A DNA stretch of 64,000 bases, from positions 3,782,001 to 3,846,000 of the forward strand of contig NZ_CP081942.1 of NCBI RefSeq assembly GCF_020386635.1. The letters run 5' to 3'. Of this stretch, positions 48,754 to 59,610 are shown piece by piece (position 1 is the stretch's first letter; every line of letters starts with the position of its first letter). The notes under the pieces are model-generated. The model saw only the letters and a list, made by a program, of their open reading frames with translations, had not been told where the DNA came from and did no database searches. The position numbers were made by a program, and so were the translations under genes. Source of the DNA: Pseudomonas sp. MM211. GTDB lineage: Bacteria > Pseudomonadota > Gammaproteobacteria > Pseudomonadales > Pseudomonadaceae.

Positions 48754-50280
48754 TCACGCCTTGACGATCATCGACATGATCTTTTCCTGGCTCGCGTCTG
48801 CGCGCGCCAGTTCGCCCAGGAAGGCGCCTTCGTTCATTACGTAGATGCGGTCGCACATGCCCAGCAGTTCGGGCATTTCCGAGGAAATGATGATCACGCC
48901 CTTGCCGTCGGCGGCCAGCTGATTGATCAGGCTGTAGATCTCGAACTTGGCGCCGACGTCGATGCCCCGGGTCGGTTCATCGAGAATCAGCACCTCGGGT
49001 TTGGCGAACAGCCATTTGCTCAGCACCACCTTCTGCTGGTTGCCACCAGACAGGTTGAGTACCTTCTGGAACACCCCGGGCGTTCGGATGTGCAGCGCTT
49101 CGCGGTACTGCTCGGCGACGCGTCGCTCCTCGTGCTCGTCGATCACGCCGTGGCTCGATACGCCCGGCAGATTGGCCAGGGTGGTGTTGCAGAGGATGCT
49201 CTCGTCGAGCACCAGCCCCAGGGACTTGCGGTCTTCGGTGACGTAGGCGATGCCGTTGTCGACGGCGCGGCGCACCGTGGAGACATCGATTTCCTTGCCG
49301 CGCAAGTGCACGGAGCCGGAGATGTTGCGCCCGTAGCTCCTGCCGAACACGCTCATGGCCAGCTCGGTGCGCCCTGCCCCCATCAATCCGGCGATGCCCA
49401 CCACTTCACCGGCAGCCACGCTGAGGTTGACGTTGCGGATCATCTGCCGGGATGCCGACTCCGGGTGCCAGACATTCCAGTCGCGGATCTCCAGCAGGGT
49501 TTCGCCGATTTCGGGAATGCGCTCCGGGTAGCGGTTCTCCATGTCGCGGCCAACCATGCCGCGAATGATGGTCTCTTCGCTGACCGCCTCGGTATGGCAA
49601 TCCATGCTGCTGACCGACGCGCCGTCGCGCAGCACCGTGATGCTGTCGGCGACGCGGCTGACTTCGTTGAGCTTGTGGGAAATCAGAATCGAGGAAATCC
49701 CCTGGGCGCGAAACTCCAGCAACAGATCGAGCAGCTTCTGGCTGTCGTTCTCCTGCAGGGCCGCAGTGGGCTCATCGAGGATCAGCAGTTTGACGTCCTT
49801 GGCCAGCGCCTTGGCGATCTCCACCAGTTGCTGTTTGCCGACACCGAGCTTCTCGACCGGCGTGGTGGCGATTTCGTCGAGGCCGACCTTTTTCAGCAGC
49901 ACCTCGGTACGCTGATAGACCTCTGGCCAGTCGATCACGCCGTTGCTGGCGATCTCGTTACCGAGAAACAGGTTCTCGGCGATGGACAGCAGCGGCACCA
50001 GCGCAAGCTCCTGGTGAATGATGATGATCCCTTCCCGCTCGCTGTCGCGGATACCGCCAAACGCCAGTGGCTTGCCTTCGTAGACGATCTCGCCCTCGTA
50101 GCTGCCGTGAGGGTAGACACCACTGAGCACCTTCATCAGGGTCGATTTGCCGGCGCCGTTCTCGCCGCACAGCGCATGGATCTCGCCACGGCGCACCTTG
50201 AGATTGACGTCGTTCAGGGCTTTCACGCCCGGGAACGTCTTGGTAATGCCGCGCATTTCCAGAATGATGTCTTGCTGCAT
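48754..50280 (-). CDS. Multiple-sugar ABC transporter ATPase (GguA/MmsA type)
   Basis: A 508-residue protein with two fused ATPase domains, as in all CUT2 sugar importers. The first has [16 protein letters not shown] and [12 protein letters not shown]; the second is partly degenerate at Walker A ([18 protein letters not shown]) and keeps [15 protein letters not shown]. It starts at [18 protein letters not shown] and energises uptake through the adjacent permease. The gap to the permease gene is 14 bp. Confidence 0.92.
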   Translation of the reverse strand: MQQDIILEMRGITKTFPGVKALNDVNLKVRRGEIHALCGENGAGKSTLMKVLSGVYPHGSYEGEIVYEGKPLAFGGIRDSEREGIIIIHQELALVPLLSIAENLFLGNEIASNGVIDWPEVYQRTEVLLKKVGLDEIATTPVEKLGVGKQQLVEIAKALAKDVKLLILDEPTAALQENDSQKLLDLLLEFRAQGISSILISHKLNEVSRVADSITVLRDGASVSSMDCHTEAVSEETIIRGMVGRDMENRYPERIPEIGETLLEIRDWNVWHPESASRQMIRNVNLSVAAGEVVGIAGLMGAGRTELAMSVFGRSYGRNISGSVHLRGKEIDVSTVRRAVDNGIAYVTEDRKSLGLVLDESILCNTTLANLPGVSSHGVIDEHEERRVAEQYREALHIRTPGVFQKVLNLSGGNQQKVVLSKWLFAKPEVLILDEPTRGIDVGAKFEIYSLINQLAADGKGVIIISSEMPELLGMCDRIYVMNEGAFLGELARADASQEKIMSMIVKA

Positions 50281-50383
50281 GGCTTTATCCGTCCGCAAGG
50301 TACGCGCCAGCCGCAGCGCATGCCATGCTCACTTCAGGAAAGGATTGAATGGCCGGCAGCGCCTGGCTGCCGGCGGAGTCACG

Positions 50384-51448
50384 CTACTGGACTTGGTTCT
50401 TGGTGTAGTAACCGCTGTCGATCAACACCTTTTCCCAGTTGCTCTTGTCGACCGTGACCGGCTGCAGCAGGTAGGCCGGCACAACTTTCTTGCCGTTGTT
50501 GTAGGTCTTGGTGTCGTTGATCTGCGGCTCGCCGCCTTCGAGCAACGCCTTGACCATGCCCACGGTCACTTCGGCGAGCTGGCGGGTGTCCTTGAAGATC
50601 GACGAATACTGCTCGTCAGCGAGGATGGACTTCACCGACGGCACTTCCGAGTCCTGACCTGTGACGATTGGCATGGGCATGTCGCCCGAGCCATAACCAA
50701 CGCCTTTGAGCGACGAGAGAACGCCGATGGAGATGCCGTCATAGGGCGACAGCACGCCGTCGAGAAGCTCCTTGGTGTAATTGGCGGACAGCAGGTTGTC
50801 CATGCGCGACTGGGCAGTGGCGCCATCCCAGCGCAGGGTGCCGACCTTGCCCATGCCGGTCTGCCCGGAGAGGATCTTGATCTCGCCCTTGTCGATCAGC
50901 GGTTGCAGCACCGACATGGCGCCGTCGTAGAAGAAGTAGGCGTTGTTGTCGTCTGGCGAGCCGCCGAACAGTTCGACGTGGTAAGGGCCTGGCCCGCGCG
51001 CCTGCATGCCCTTGACCAGCGACTCGGCCTGCAGCACACCGACCTTGGTGTTGTCGAAGGTGGCGTAGTAGTCCACGTACTCGCTGTCGCGAATCAGGCG
51101 ATCATAGGCGATGACCTTGATGTCCGCGGCATTGGCGTTTTCAAGCGTGTTGGTGAGCGTGGTGCCGTCGATCGCCGCGATGACCAGGACATTGACGCCC
51201 TTGACCATCATGTTTTCGATTTGCGAGACCTGGGTGGGGATGTCGTCTTCGGCGTACTGCAGGTCGGCCTTGTAGCCGGCCTTCTCCAGTTGCTTGACCA
51301 TGTTGTTGCCATCGTCGATCCAGCGGGCGGACGACTTGGTGGGCATCGCGATACCCACGTAACCCTTTTCGGCGGCCCCTGCGGACGCGGCACTCAACAG
51401 GCTGGCGCCCATGGCCACGGCGGCCACGAGTTTACGGACAGTGTTCAT
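50384..51448 (-). CDS. chvE: Periplasmic multiple-sugar-binding protein, ChvE type
   Basis: A 354-residue secreted protein. The signal peptide ([20 protein letters not shown], then ASAGAAEKG) is followed by a type-I periplasmic-binding fold with [20 protein letters not shown] and [20 protein letters not shown], hallmarks of ChvE/SbpA proteins that bind galactose, arabinose, glucose and related aldoses. In Agrobacterium and Azospirillum such proteins also serve chemotaxis. The ribosome-binding site GGAG is 7 bp before the ATG. It is the first gene of the operon and divergent from a GbpR-like regulator, the same pairing known in those genera. Confidence 0.9.
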   Translation of the reverse strand: MNTVRKLVAAVAMGASLLSAASAGAAEKGYVGIAMPTKSSARWIDDGNNMVKQLEKAGYKADLQYAEDDIPTQVSQIENMMVKGVNVLVIAAIDGTTLTNTLENANAADIKVIAYDRLIRDSEYVDYYATFDNTKVGVLQAESLVKGMQARGPGPYHVELFGGSPDDNNAYFFYDGAMSVLQPLIDKGEIKILSGQTGMGKVGTLRWDGATAQSRMDNLLSANYTKELLDGVLSPYDGISIGVLSSLKGVGYGSGDMPMPIVTGQDSEVPSVKSILADEQYSSIFKDTRQLAEVTVGMVKALLEGGEPQINDTKTYNNGKKVVPAYLLQPVTVDKSNWEKVLIDSGYYTKNQVQ

Positions 51449-51593
51449 CAGCTTCTCCTGGGCGACGCCTGCTGTGGGCCGGGGCACACGCGACATCGCA
51501 GTTATTGTTGTTCGGTCAGCGAAGAGCTTTCAAAGCAGACATGAAGATAGAACCAGCCACCCATATCAATCAAATTCATATTCCGCTCACCGC

Positions 51594-51611
51594 CATACCA
51601 ATACTGGTATG
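51594..51611. promoter_or_regulatory. Candidate operator between chvE operon and LysR gene
   Basis: A perfect 7-4-7 dyad, CATACCA-ATAC-TGGTATG, in the 240-bp divergent region, about 80 bp upstream of the LysR start. It is a plausible site for the GbpR-like protein. A weaker dyad GCTTTCAAAGC lies near 51528. Confidence 0.5.
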
Positions 51612-51688
51612 TAGCAGTCGACAAGCACCCTACCCCGTCGCAGAATCCGTTCAGTGCCTCCGATAACGACAATAAAGTGAGAGCTGCC

Positions 51689-52621
51689 ATGGATATCGGG
51701 ATCGCCCGACACCTGAAGATTCCCCAGTTACGGCTGATCGCCGCGATCGCCGAGCACGGCCAGCTCGGCCTGGCGGCAGACGAGTTGACCATTACCCAGC
51801 CGGCCGCCTCGCGCATGCTGGCGGACATCGAACATACCCTCGGCGCACGACTGTTTGAGCGCAATGCCAAAGGCATGCTGCCGACCCTGATCGGCCGAGC
51901 GCTGGCGCAGCGCTCGCACAATATGCTGGTAGAGCTGCGAGACCTGGCGCAGGACGTCGAAGAGCTCAAGCGCGGCGAAGGCGGCATCACCACGGTGGGC
52001 GCGGTGACCGGAGCGGCGGTGGGTTTCGTGATTCCAGCGATTCGCCAGCTCAAGGCGATCTCGCCACGGGCCGACGTGCACGTCAACGTGGCAGCCAGTG
52101 ACGTGCTGGTGCATGACCTGGCTGCCGGCAAGAACGACTTCGTGCTTGCCCGCCTGCCGCGCGGCGTCAACCCGGCGGACTTCGAGATATTTCCGGCGCG
52201 CACCGAAACCCTGAAGCTGATGGTTCGCCAGGATCATCCGCTGGCCAACGTCGATCAGGTGACGTTGCGCGACCTGTCACCTTACGAATGGGTGATGCAG
52301 AGCCACCGGGCACCGATCCGTGAAGCGATGGAGACGGCCTTTCTAAGCGCTGGCGCACCGCTGCCCACCAACATCACCAACACCACCTCGCTGCTGGCGA
52401 TGATTGCCATTCTGGTCTCGTCCTCGGCCATCGCCCCACTGGCCAGCGAGGTTCCTGACTTGCTGCTGGGCGATCAGGTCGGCGCCAAGCTAAAGGTGCT
52501 GCCACTCAACGTGACCATCGAGATGTCGCCGTACTACCTGCTGCTGGTCAAGGGCAGGCAGCTTTCGCCGGTCGCCAACCGCCTGCGCAGGCTGGTGGCT
52601 GCGGGCTTGAACAAGCAATGA
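51689..52621 (+). CDS. LysR-family regulator, GbpR-like
   Basis: A 310-residue LysR regulator. The helix-turn-helix QLRLIAAIAEHGQLGLAADE, then LTITQPAASRMLADIEHTLGA is at residues 10-50, and the effector domain follows from about residue 90. Its place divergent from a chvE-type gene and its sequence style match GbpR, the galactose/arabinose-responsive regulator of chvE/sbpA. It probably activates the transporter operon when the sugar or a derivative is present. I used the ATG at 51689 over the GTG at 51677 because it gives the common MDIGIARHLK start. Confidence 0.88.
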   Translation: MDIGIARHLKIPQLRLIAAIAEHGQLGLAADELTITQPAASRMLADIEHTLGARLFERNAKGMLPTLIGRALAQRSHNMLVELRDLAQDVEELKRGEGGITTVGAVTGAAVGFVIPAIRQLKAISPRADVHVNVAASDVLVHDLAAGKNDFVLARLPRGVNPADFEIFPARTETLKLMVRQDHPLANVDQVTLRDLSPYEWVMQSHRAPIREAMETAFLSAGAPLPTNITNTTSLLAMIAILVSSSAIAPLASEVPDLLLGDQVGAKLKVLPLNVTIEMSPYYLLLVKGRQLSPVANRLRRLVAAGLNKQ

Positions 52622-52633
52622 GCCACTGAAACG

Positions 52634-52660
52634 AAAACGGCCTGCAAAGCAGGCCGTTTT
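52634..52660. terminator. Bidirectional terminator between LysR gene and tpx
   Basis: AAAACGGCCTGC/GCAGGCCGTTTT perfect 12-bp stem with an AAA loop, T-runs on both strands, between two convergent genes. Confidence 0.9.
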
Positions 52661-52675
52661 CGCGTGACGAGAAAC

Positions 52676-53176
52676 TTACTTCAAAACGGCCAGAGCGGCA
52701 TCGTAGTTCGGCTCGTCAGCGATTTCGCCAACCAGCTCGCTGTGCAGCACTTTGTCGTTCTCATCCAGCACCACCACGGCGCGGGCAGACACGCCGGCCA
52801 GGGGGCCGGAACTCAGGGCCACACCGTAGTTCTTGAGGAACTCGGCGCCGCGCATGGTCGACAGGTTCTGGACGTTTTCCAGACCTTCAGCGCCGCAGAA
52901 ACGCGCCTGGGCGAACGGCAGGTCGGCGGAGATACACAGCACCGCGGTGTTATCCAGCTTGCTGGCTTCGGCGTTGAACTTGCGAACCGAGGTGGCGCAG
53001 GTCGGGGTATCGACGCTTGGGAAAATGTTCAGCACTTTGCGCTTGCCCGCCAGGCTGCTCAGGCTGACATCAGCCAGGCCGGCGCCGACCAGATTGAAGG
53101 CAGGCGCCTGCTGACCGACTTGCGGCAGCTGGCCGTCGACCTGAACCGGGTTACCGCGCAGGGTTACTTGTGCCAT
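52676..53176 (-). CDS. tpx: Thiol peroxidase (atypical 2-Cys peroxiredoxin)
   Basis: A 166-residue Tpx that reduces hydroperoxides with electrons from thioredoxin. The peroxidatic Cys60 is in [17 protein letters not shown] and the resolving Cys94 in [13 protein letters not shown], the correct atypical 2-Cys spacing. Full length and single gene, closed by the shared terminator. Confidence 0.96.
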   Translation of the reverse strand: MAQVTLRGNPVQVDGQLPQVGQQAPAFNLVGAGLADVSLSSLAGKRKVLNIFPSVDTPTCATSVRKFNAEASKLDNTAVLCISADLPFAQARFCGAEGLENVQNLSTMRGAEFLKNYGVALSSGPLAGVSARAVVVLDENDKVLHSELVGEIADEPNYDAALAVLK

Positions 53177-53243
53177 GAAAATGATCCTTTTCTATGTGGG
53201 TAAAACACGCATGGGCGGCCATCCTACGTCAGGAAGGCCTTTG

Positions 53244-56200
53244 CTAGAAGTCACGTTTGTAGAACAGGTCCAGAGAGCTCGCAAGACCGCTCGCTGCCTC
53301 CAGATACAGGCGTCGGCTGAGCGCGTAACGCAGCGCCACGGTGTTCACCGGCTCGAACACGCCGACGCCGTAACGCAGGCTCAGCCGCTCCGATAGGTTG
53401 CCGCTGGCGACCACGCTGGTGGTGTTGCCGCTGCCTTCGGTATCCAGCTGGAAATCCTGAATGCCCAGGCTCTGCGCGACCGAGCCGGTCACCCCGGAGC
53501 TGCCTGCCACACCAAGCGCCAGAGCCGCCTGGGCCAGCATGTTGCTGTCTTCATTGCCCGTCGATAGCGGACGCCCCAGCACCAGGTACGACAGCGCCTG
53601 CTCCTGGCTCATCGCCGGTTCGGAAAACACCTCGGTACGCGGCTGATCGGCGCTGCCGGTCAGACGCAGGCCAGCGATGACTTCATCGACCTTGCGGATC
53701 GCCTCGATATCGAGGAACGGTTGGTCGATGGGCCCGGCGAACAACAGGCGCGCGCGGCGGATGGTCAGGCGCTGGCCGTAACCGCGGAAGTTGCCCTTGT
53801 TGAGGTTCAGCTCGCCGCGGGTGTCCATGTCGTCACCGATATGTACCCGCCCGGCCAGCTCGGCGTTGAGGCCAAAGCCACTGAAAGTCAGCTTGTCGCT
53901 GCCAACGTCGACATCGATGTCCATGCTGATGGCCACCGCCTGCTGCTCACGTGCCTCGGCACCGACGATGACCGCGTCGTCGGAGACCTTGACCGTCGAC
54001 GGCGGCAACTCGCGCACCACGATCTTGCCGCGGGGAATGGACACTTTGCCGCTGACCGAGAGTTGATCATCGGCCAGGCGCACCTGCATATCCGGCTCCA
54101 CTTCCAGATTTGCATAGGGTTCGACGACCACCGGCAGGCGGCTGCCCTGCACACTAAGGCTGCCGCTCAACTGGCCGCCCCAGGCCAGTGCACCATCAAG
54201 CGTGCCCTGCCCCTGCTCGCCACTGCGCCAGTTGCCGTTGAGCTGCAGGCTCTCGCCAGCGATCAGCGCACGGATCTGCAGATCCTCGAAACTGGTTGGC
54301 AATTCACCCCCGGAAATCTCTCCGTCGCTGAGCGCCAGTTGGCCGTTGATCAGCGGCTTCATGAGATCACCGGACAGATTGCCGCTTCCATCCAGTCGGC
54401 CGGACAAGCGCTCCACCATCGGTACGAACGGCCGGACGATGGCCAGATCAAGGCCGCTGAGGCGGAACTGGCCGGACAGCGGCTTGTTCTGTGGCCGTGG
54501 ATCGAGCTGCGCCTGCACCATGAGCTCGCCGATCTTCGGCCCACGCAGGCTCAGTTCGGTGTCGATGCGCTGAGGTTTCAGCTCGCTGCTCAGGCGCAGG
54601 CTGTCGTAGGTAAAGTCCACCCATTGCCCGTTATCACGTGCACGCCAGGTGCCGCTGCCGGCATCCACCACCACACGCCCGCTGGGGCCAGCCGCCGGTA
54701 GATCCAGGTGCACATCGGCATTGAGCTTGCCCTCCCAGGCGAAGTCATGCGGAAAGAAGGGAGCCAGGCTGTCGAGGGGGAAATCGGCAAGGCGATAGCG
54801 AATTCTCGGTTCCGGCTGCAGGCGCTGATTCTCGCCGCACAGACTGGCCTCGCCGGAGCGCAGGCAATGTGCGCCGAGGTCGATCTGACCGTTAGCCAGG
54901 CGCACCAGTGAAGCAGGCTGCTGCAGGCGCCAATCCTGCCCACCGGCCTGCACCTCGGCACGACTGAGGCGGCCGCGCCAGTTGCCCTGATCGAGGGTAC
55001 CGTCGAGTGCCAGGCTGGTCTGCAGCTGGGGCCCCTGCAAGCTCAGATCCATTTGCTGCTGACGTTGATTGCCACTGCCGTTGATCGTCAGATTGCCAAA
55101 CTGGGTATCGCCGCTGGCAATCCCCTGGCCACGCAACTGCACCTTGGCCTGCCCATTGCCATCCAGGGTGGCGTCCAGCCCCAATTGACGCAGGCGCGTG
55201 TCTTCGAATCCCAGCCCCTGGCCGTTCAGGTCGAACGTGCCTTGCGGTGCTTGCAGGCTGCCGGCCAGATCGAGGCGCCCGGAGGCCTGCCCCTGCAAGC
55301 CCGGCCATAGCTGACCGAGGCGGTTGAGGGCGATGCGCAGCTCACCTTGCAGACGCTGATCGAGCTGGCCGCTACCGTCGATCCGGTTGTCGCCCAGGCG
55401 CGCACTGAGCGCGCTCAGCTGCCAGCGCTCGCCGGCGCCGGCTACCTGGGTCTGCAGTTGTGCGGGCTGACCACGCAGGCGCCCTTGCAGGTCGAGATCA
55501 CCCGTCAGTTCCAGGCGCCCGTCGCGCAGCTCTCCCTTACTGCGCACCGGATCGGCGATACGTCCCGGCAATTCAGCGACCCAGTAGGCGGGGTCGAAAT
55601 CACTGACCTGCAGTTGTGCATCCCAGCGCACTGCATCGGCGAAACCGACAGTCACCTGGCCATCGATCTTGCCCTGCCCGGCGCGGATCTGCAGTTGCGG
55701 CAGATGCACCTGCTGCAGGTCACCGCTGAGCGGCGTCTGCACGCTGAACGCACCTGCCGGGCCATCCAGCGCCGCGGACAGGTTGCCGAGGTAGTTGCCG
55801 TCCTCGTAGGCGAGGTCGCCGGTGAGTTTCTTCAGGGTAACTGGGGGCGCTTCCTCCAGCGGATACAAGCGCAGCCAGGGAAAATCCTGCCAGTCGACAT
55901 GGGTGTCGGCGCTGAAGCTTTGCTGCCAGTCCAGGCGCCCGTTGATCGCCAGGTACTGGTTCTCCGCTGCAGCCAGGCGCAGGGTGGCGATATCCGCACC
56001 GTTAGCGTCGACGCGGCCGCGCAGCGACAAGGCGACAGGGCCATCCTCAGCAGGCAAAGTGGCGATGCCATCGATGCCGTAACCGTCCTGCAGATTACCC
56101 GCTGCCCGCAACGTCAAGCCGTTCAGTCGCAGGGTATCGGGCAAGGATGCATCGGCCTTGAAGCCGTCGGCGGTGAACGTCAGAGTTGCCGGAATGTGCT

Positions 56201-56915
56201 CGACCAGCGGCTGCACTTCACCGCTCAGGCGCCCGGCCAGGTAGCCGGTGCTGTCGATCGTCAGCGCCAGGTTCTGCCGCAGGTTGCCTTCGACACGCAG
56301 TGCCAGATCCCAGTCTTTGCCATCAGGCGACGGCAGCGCTGCAGTGCCCTGCAGGCTCAGCGGCCATTCGCCATTTGGCAGTAGGCGTCCCTGCAGGTCG
56401 ACGACAAGATCGTCCCGCTGCACGTGCAGCCTGCTGACGTTCAGACCATCGCTCGCCCAGTCGGCCGTAAGCTCCAGGCCCTGCAACTGATCGTCACCGT
56501 TGAGCTGCAGGCTGCCAATCCATACCTCGCCGACCTCAAAGGCCAGCGGCAGATCGAGCTGCGGCAGGCTAAACGGCTCCTCACTCGGCGGCGCGTCACT
56601 GGGTGCGAAGTTCAGCTCGATACGTTCGCTGCGCAGCGTATCAATACACAGCGTCAAGCGCAGCAGACAGGCAGGTGACCAGTCGAACAACGGCTGGCGA
56701 ACCAGTACCTGATCGACGCCCTGGCGCCAGAGCACCTGCTCGGCTGTCCAGCGACCGCCCAGGCGTCCCTCGAATCCATCCACCTGCAGCCCGGGCACCA
56801 GGCCCAGTGTCCATCGGCTACCGGCAGAGGTCGCCAGCATCCACATCAGCAGCACGATCAGCAGTGCCAGCAGGCTCGCCAGGCTCAACCCGGAATACTT
56901 GAGCGCCCGCTTCAC
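53244..56915 (-). CDS. tamB: Translocation and assembly module subunit TamB
   Basis: A 1223-residue inner-membrane-anchored protein. A single N-terminal membrane segment (SLASLLALLIVLLMWMLATS) is followed by a very long periplasmic beta-helical stretch. The C-terminal DUF490 domain holds EVEPDMQVRLADDQLSVSGK, GELNLNKGNFRGYGQRLTI and ends with LYLEAASGLASSLDLFYKRDF. TamB partners TamA and is thought to help autotransporter insertion and anterograde phospholipid transport across the periplasm. The start overlaps the tamA stop by 4 bp. Confidence 0.94.
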   Translation of the reverse strand: MKRALKYSGLSLASLLALLIVLLMWMLATSAGSRWTLGLVPGLQVDGFEGRLGGRWTAEQVLWRQGVDQVLVRQPLFDWSPACLLRLTLCIDTLRSERIELNFAPSDAPPSEEPFSLPQLDLPLAFEVGEVWIGSLQLNGDDQLQGLELTADWASDGLNVSRLHVQRDDLVVDLQGRLLPNGEWPLSLQGTAALPSPDGKDWDLALRVEGNLRQNLALTIDSTGYLAGRLSGEVQPLVEHIPATLTFTADGFKADASLPDTLRLNGLTLRAAGNLQDGYGIDGIATLPAEDGPVALSLRGRVDANGADIATLRLAAAENQYLAINGRLDWQQSFSADTHVDWQDFPWLRLYPLEEAPPVTLKKLTGDLAYEDGNYLGNLSAALDGPAGAFSVQTPLSGDLQQVHLPQLQIRAGQGKIDGQVTVGFADAVRWDAQLQVSDFDPAYWVAELPGRIADPVRSKGELRDGRLELTGDLDLQGRLRGQPAQLQTQVAGAGERWQLSALSARLGDNRIDGSGQLDQRLQGELRIALNRLGQLWPGLQGQASGRLDLAGSLQAPQGTFDLNGQGLGFEDTRLRQLGLDATLDGNGQAKVQLRGQGIASGDTQFGNLTINGSGNQRQQQMDLSLQGPQLQTSLALDGTLDQGNWRGRLSRAEVQAGGQDWRLQQPASLVRLANGQIDLGAHCLRSGEASLCGENQRLQPEPRIRYRLADFPLDSLAPFFPHDFAWEGKLNADVHLDLPAAGPSGRVVVDAGSGTWRARDNGQWVDFTYDSLRLSSELKPQRIDTELSLRGPKIGELMVQAQLDPRPQNKPLSGQFRLSGLDLAIVRPFVPMVERLSGRLDGSGNLSGDLMKPLINGQLALSDGEISGGELPTSFEDLQIRALIAGESLQLNGNWRSGEQGQGTLDGALAWGGQLSGSLSVQGSRLPVVVEPYANLEVEPDMQVRLADDQLSVSGKVSIPRGKIVVRELPPSTVKVSDDAVIVGAEAREQQAVAISMDIDVDVGSDKLTFSGFGLNAELAGRVHIGDDMDTRGELNLNKGNFRGYGQRLTIRRARLLFAGPIDQPFLDIEAIRKVDEVIAGLRLTGSADQPRTEVFSEPAMSQEQALSYLVLGRPLSTGNEDSNMLAQAALALGVAGSSGVTGSVAQSLGIQDFQLDTEGSGNTTSVVASGNLSERLSLRYGVGVFEPVNTVALRYALSRRLYLEAASGLASSLDLFYKRDF

Positions 56916-58645
56916 AGTTCAGGCCCCATGGAAAAATGCAGCCGCACACCGCCCTCGTCGTCCAGGGGGTGAGCCAGATCGAGGCGCAACGGCCCTACCG
57001 GCGACACCCAGCGCATACCGATACCAACCGCACTCTTGAGGGTCGGCATCTCCAGCGAGTTGAAGGCGTTACCAGTGTCGTAGAACGTCGCCACCCGCCA
57101 TTTGTCGGCCACGCTGTACTGGTACTCCGCGCTGGCGGCGAACATGTAGCGTGCCCCGATCTTGTCGCCCTGATTGTTTTCCGGTGACAGGCTCTGATAG
57201 TCATAACCGCGCACGCTCTGGTCACCACCGGCGAAGAAGCGCAGCGAGGGTGGTACAGAGGAATTGAAGCCCTTGGACTCGGTACCACCAAACTGTGCCC
57301 GACCGAGGAAGCGGTGGTTCTGCCACAACGTGGTCAGGCCCTTGGCCAACACATTGCCGTGGATGACATCGGAGTCGGCCAGCAGGCCCTCCTTGGCCAC
57401 CGAGGCATCGAACTGCAGGCGGTAGCCGTGGTTGGGATCGATGCGGTTGTCGCTTTGCAGGTAGGAGTAGCTGATACCGGGCATCAGCAGGGTACTCAGC
57501 CCCGAGTCGTCACCGAGGCGATATTCTTCGCGCTGCCATTTCAGGGAAATCACCCGCTGCCAGCCGCTGTCCAGTCGGCTGTGCCATTCCGGACCGACGG
57601 TCAGCAAGCGACTGAGGCTGTCGGTGTTGGCGATCTCTTCGTACTGATAACCGCCGGCAATTCGCAGCTTATCGGTCAACGGCGGATTGCCGGGGATGTC
57701 ATACCAAAGACCGACGTTCTGCCGTGGCGCCGAAATTTCCACCTCTGCGCCATAGCTGTGCCCTTGCGGATTGGCCCAGTGCCGCTCCCAATTGGCACGG
57801 CCGCGAGGGCCAACATCGGTGGAAAAACCCAGCCCAATGCCCATGGTGCGCGGTAGACGGGTCTGCAGGTGCACCTTGACCGGAATCACCTGCTGCTCGG
57901 CCACGGTGGGGCTGGCATCGACCCGTACCGACTCGAAATAGCCGCTGGAGCGCAACGCCTGATACAGCTCGGCGATGCGCTCGGAGTCGTAGGGCGTGTC
58001 GGCGGGGAACGGAACCATGCGCTGCAGCAGATCATCGTCGAACGGCATGTCGCCTTCGAAGGCTACGCTGCCGAGGATGTAGCGCGGACCGCTGTCATAG
58101 ATCAGTTCGATGTCGGCCAACCCGGCCTGGGGATCGATGCTCAGGCGCTGCTGAGTGAAACGTCCGCGGAAGAAGCCGTAGCGTGAAGCCTGATTCTGAA
58201 TATGCCGCTTGGCCGCTTCGTAACGGCCATGATTGAGCCGCGCACCCTGGGTGAGCTGTGCATCTTTGGGGATCTGAAAGGCGCGCATCTGTGCGGCCGG
58301 CCCGTCGACGCGAACGGTGACGCTGCCGATGCGTACCGGTTCGCCAGGCACGATACGCACGTTCAACCGCGGCGGCGTCTGCTCGACTACTTCGGTAGTG
58401 ATCTGCGCATGGTAATAGCCCAGCGCCTGTGCGGCTTTTTCCGCCTGCCCCTCGACCACTCGACGCAAGCGCTGCAGCGCCTCGGCATCACGCTCACCGA
58501 GGCTGCCGATGTAGCCCTCGACATTGCTCTTCAACGCGTTGTTGGCAGGCTGCACACTGACCACGAGACGTGCGTTTTCCGCCAGCAATGCCGAACTGAA
58601 CAACAACAGCGCGCATCCCGCGCCTAGTCTGAAAATAACTCTCAT
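56912..58645 (-). CDS. tamA: Translocation and assembly module subunit TamA (Omp85 family)
   Basis: A 577-residue outer-membrane protein. After a signal peptide (VIFRLGAGCALLLFSSALLA) come POTRA-like repeats (about residues 25-265), then a 16-strand Omp85 barrel. It ends in an aromatic-poor RLHFSMGPEL tail but has the conserved barrel segment FFAGGDQSVRGYDYQSLSP (the VRGY motif). The ATG at 58645 starts the signal peptide. Operon with tamB. Confidence 0.94.
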   Translation of the reverse strand: MRVIFRLGAGCALLLFSSALLAENARLVVSVQPANNALKSNVEGYIGSLGERDAEALQRLRRVVEGQAEKAAQALGYYHAQITTEVVEQTPPRLNVRIVPGEPVRIGSVTVRVDGPAAQMRAFQIPKDAQLTQGARLNHGRYEAAKRHIQNQASRYGFFRGRFTQQRLSIDPQAGLADIELIYDSGPRYILGSVAFEGDMPFDDDLLQRMVPFPADTPYDSERIAELYQALRSSGYFESVRVDASPTVAEQQVIPVKVHLQTRLPRTMGIGLGFSTDVGPRGRANWERHWANPQGHSYGAEVEISAPRQNVGLWYDIPGNPPLTDKLRIAGGYQYEEIANTDSLSRLLTVGPEWHSRLDSGWQRVISLKWQREEYRLGDDSGLSTLLMPGISYSYLQSDNRIDPNHGYRLQFDASVAKEGLLADSDVIHGNVLAKGLTTLWQNHRFLGRAQFGGTESKGFNSSVPPSLRFFAGGDQSVRGYDYQSLSPENNQGDKIGARYMFAASAEYQYSVADKWRVATFYDTGNAFNSLEMPTLKSAVGIGMRWVSPVGPLRLDLAHPLDDEGGVRLHFSMGPEL

Positions 58646-58791
58646 GGCCGCGATGCTATCACGGCAAGCGCCCCATTCCAGTGCTGGCACGGCCCCAAAG
58701 CATTTCCAGGTCTTGCCCGGTCGCTGGCCGTGCGCCGCCCTGATCAGCTAGCATTCGTCGCCTCACCGCCAGAATCACCAGGATCGCCGAC

Positions 58792-59604
58792 ATGAAACTC
58801 GTTTCCTTCAACATCAACGGCTTGCGGGCACGTCCGCATCAACTCGCAGCGCTGATCGAGAAGCATCAGCCGGATGTGATCGGCCTGCAGGAAACCAAGG
58901 TCAGCGACGATCAGTTTCCCGAAGCGGACATTCGCGCTCTGGGTTACCACGTTCACTACCATGGCCAGAAGGGCCACTACGGTGTCGCCCTGCTGTCTCG
59001 TCAGCCGCCACTGGAGCTGGTCAAGGGCTTTCCGAACGACAGTGAAGACTCCCAGCGCCGCTTCATCTACGGCACCTATGCCGATGCTCAGGGCAACCCG
59101 GTCACGGTGATGAACGGTTACTTCCCTCAGGGCGAGAGCCGCGACCACCCCACCAAGTTTCCTGCCAAGCAGCGCTTCTATGCCGACCTCCAGGAACTGC
59201 TGACCGGTCGTTTCGCCCACGACCAGCCGCTGATCGTCATGGGTGATATCAATATTTCGCCGGAGGATTGCGACATCGGTATCGGCGAGGTCAACCGCAA
59301 GCGCTGGTTGAAGACCGGAAAATGCAGCTTCTTGCCAGAAGAGCGCGAGTGGCTGGCGACGCTGAAAGGCTGGGGGCTGGTCGACAGTTTCCGTTCGCTG
59401 CACCCGCAGGTCGACGATCGCTTCAGCTGGTTCGACTACCGCAGCCGCGGCTTCGAGGACGAACCCAAACGTGGCCTGCGCATCGACGTGATCCTTGCCT
59501 CCCAGGTGTTGCAGGAACGCCTCAAGGAGGCCGGTATCGACTATGACCTGAGGGGCATGGAGAAGCCTTCGGATCATGCGCCGATCTGGCTGGAACTGAG
59601 CTAA
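58792..59604 (+). CDS. xthA: Exodeoxyribonuclease III
   Basis: A 270-residue Mg-dependent AP endonuclease/3'-5' exonuclease for base-excision repair. The catalytic blocks are [39 protein letters not shown] and the final [12 protein letters not shown] (Asp-His pair). Standalone gene divergent from tamA. Confidence 0.95.
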   Translation: MKLVSFNINGLRARPHQLAALIEKHQPDVIGLQETKVSDDQFPEADIRALGYHVHYHGQKGHYGVALLSRQPPLELVKGFPNDSEDSQRRFIYGTYADAQGNPVTVMNGYFPQGESRDHPTKFPAKQRFYADLQELLTGRFAHDQPLIVMGDINISPEDCDIGIGEVNRKRWLKTGKCSFLPEEREWLATLKGWGLVDSFRSLHPQVDDRFSWFDYRSRGFEDEPKRGLRIDVILASQVLQERLKEAGIDYDLRGMEKPSDHAPIWLELS

Positions 59605-59610
59605 CGCGCA

